This document shows, one piece after another, positions 62,801 to 64,000 of a stretch of DNA of 64,000 nt. A program made the translations under genes and the position numbers. Each line of letters starts with the position of its first letter. Position 1 is the stretch's first letter. The notes beneath the pieces are model-generated. The model ran no database searches. It saw only the letters and a list, made by a program, of their open reading frames with translations, and was not told the DNA's origin. The DNA comes from Eremophila alpestris peregrina (lineage: Eukaryota; Chordata; Aves; Passeriformes; Alaudidae), in the NCBI GenBank assembly GCA_009792885.1, contig WMCF01000024.1, positions 10,599,995-10,663,994 of the forward strand. The letters are read 5' to 3'.

Positions 62801-64000
62801 TTAGTTGTCACTTTGATTTGTTAAGATTGATGAACAGTTGTTATTGATTTTGAGCAGTAAAATCCTTTAAAGCAGCTGTACGGAAACAATCAATATATTT
62901 TGGACTGCTTTTTCCACAGCACCTCTGTCCACCAAGACCTCCTCCCTCCCCCAAGATCTCTAGGACAGCTCTATTTTTAGTCTGGCACATGACAAATTTG
63001 AGTTTTTGCTTCCCCCAACTTTATAATGGGCAGCAAAATGTTGAATTTAAGTCAGTTCAAGATTTTCTTGAGGTAAATGTATCTTTTTAACAGAAAGACT
63101 GAAAAAAAATTTGTATCCCAGCTGCAATTTGCCTGTATTCTATAAAATAAATAACACCAAAAAGACTCTACTTCAACAAACTCATTTGTTCAATGAAATT
63201 CAGGGCTTGGACTAAAAGCTGAAAAAGTCCCCAAAAAAAGGAAAAAGAACAAGGGGAAAAAAAGTATACTGAATTGTGATTCAGGGTGGATAATGTCACA
63301 CATGGCAAGAGCATCCTACTTAGAGATCTTCTAACACTGTTCAACAATGAATACACAGAAACAGATTTCTAGGTCACTGACCCACCTGTAATTAAAATCT
63401 GGTTCTGAATCTGACATTTTCTACAGCAAATATTCAATTTTGAGCTCAGACTCAGGAAGAGTGCTCTTAACCAGTCCTTTAACACATATCTAGAAAGGTG
63501 CAAAGCTGGAAGGCGAATTCACTGATAGTTGTAGTCAAAGACACACAAAACAACTCCTGTGGTATGTTAAAAACCCAGAGAATTTCCTGAAAAGCCCCAT
63601 CAGTCATTTGGCTGGATAACCATGAGCTGATTTGGGCTGACTTAAATATTTTTAATGAGGTCAAAGTTTGGTGCCATCTGTTTATTGGCACAGCAGAGCT
63701 CAAAACAAAGCCCAAGGAGTGAACAACTGAGTTATCACAATGGCATGGGTGCAGTCAGTGCTGTTTATTGCTGTTGCTGTTTGGAAGAACAGGTCTGTCC
63801 TGGATGTATTTCAATTATTAATGTCAGAAACAAAGGGCTTGGCTGTACCAGGTATGTGAGACCAGCTTCCAAGGTGCCAATTTCCCCAAAGCCACCCCTG
63901 CCATGCCCAGGACCCCCAGCATTACCCAGGGATATGGCTGTGACTGTCTTCTCACAAAAACAACCCAAAAACCTCACAACCCACCTTCCACAGACCAGCT
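59881..64000. other. Unique AT-rich non-coding DNA to window end
   Basis: No gene recognised. 60951-61013 is nearly pure A/T with a repeated 'tagtaaatta' word. A GC-richer patch at 60230-60440 has frames on both strands with no recognisable protein. The last 150 bases are moderately GC-rich and unidentified. Confidence 0.5.

Noticed and set aside
1..64000. tRNA, rRNA, CRISPR or bacterial operon features
   Set aside because: No cloverleaf with A/B boxes, no rRNA words, no regularly spaced direct repeats and no bacterial gene organisation were seen on either strand.

Overview
This window looks like an AT-rich, gene-poor stretch of a bird chromosome. The clearest evidence is a set of CR1 LINE 3' ends of the avian type, carrying the 'ggatggggcttggagcaacc' region, the 'gatcttgaaggttcc' region and a degraded ATTCTGTGAT-like terminus. 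Interspersed repeats are otherwise sparse, and no mammalian-type SINE or L1 sequence is visible. A 260-base segment near 7.4-7.6 kb resembles LTR or endogenous-retrovirus-derived repeats remembered from songbird genomes, so a passerine is possible but not proven. Nothing here is prokaryotic: there are no operons, ribosome-binding sites, CRISPR arrays or phage genes. All long open frames are short, overlap in several frames and look random. No known protein, rRNA or tRNA gene could be recognised.

Layout. 0-7.3 kb: non-coding, with a TTAATTAA-rich block at 330-600. 7.36-7.62 kb: LTR-like repeat. 10.88-11.02 kb: CR1 fragment followed by a CAAAA repeat. 14.9-15.24 kb: probable old antisense CR1. 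15.74-15.78 kb: long poly-T tract. 24.03-24.17 kb (minus) and 25.26-25.50 kb (plus): CR1 fragments about 1.1 kb apart in opposite orientation. 33.75-35.18 kb: a diverged direct duplication of about 250 bases. 36.61-36.67 kb: CR1 terminus. 37.35-38.71 kb: the most gene-like segment, in which four stop-free blocks with GT-AG borders keep one reading frame to a stop codon followed at once by AATAAA. 48.44-48.90 kb: a small CpG-dense island running into a degenerate minisatellite. 49.2-49.4 kb: A-rich low-complexity DNA. 57.64-58.44 kb and 59.69-59.88 kb: AT-rich unique sequence dense in homeodomain- and SOX-like words, which resembles conserved non-coding enhancers. The rest is unique AT-rich DNA with short homopolymer runs.

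The window is best read as intergenic or deep-intronic DNA. The leads most worth testing are the putative four-exon chain, the local duplication, the CpG/minisatellite island and the enhancer-like blocks. All coordinates of repeats and motifs were read by eye, and repeat edges may be off by about 10-20 bases.
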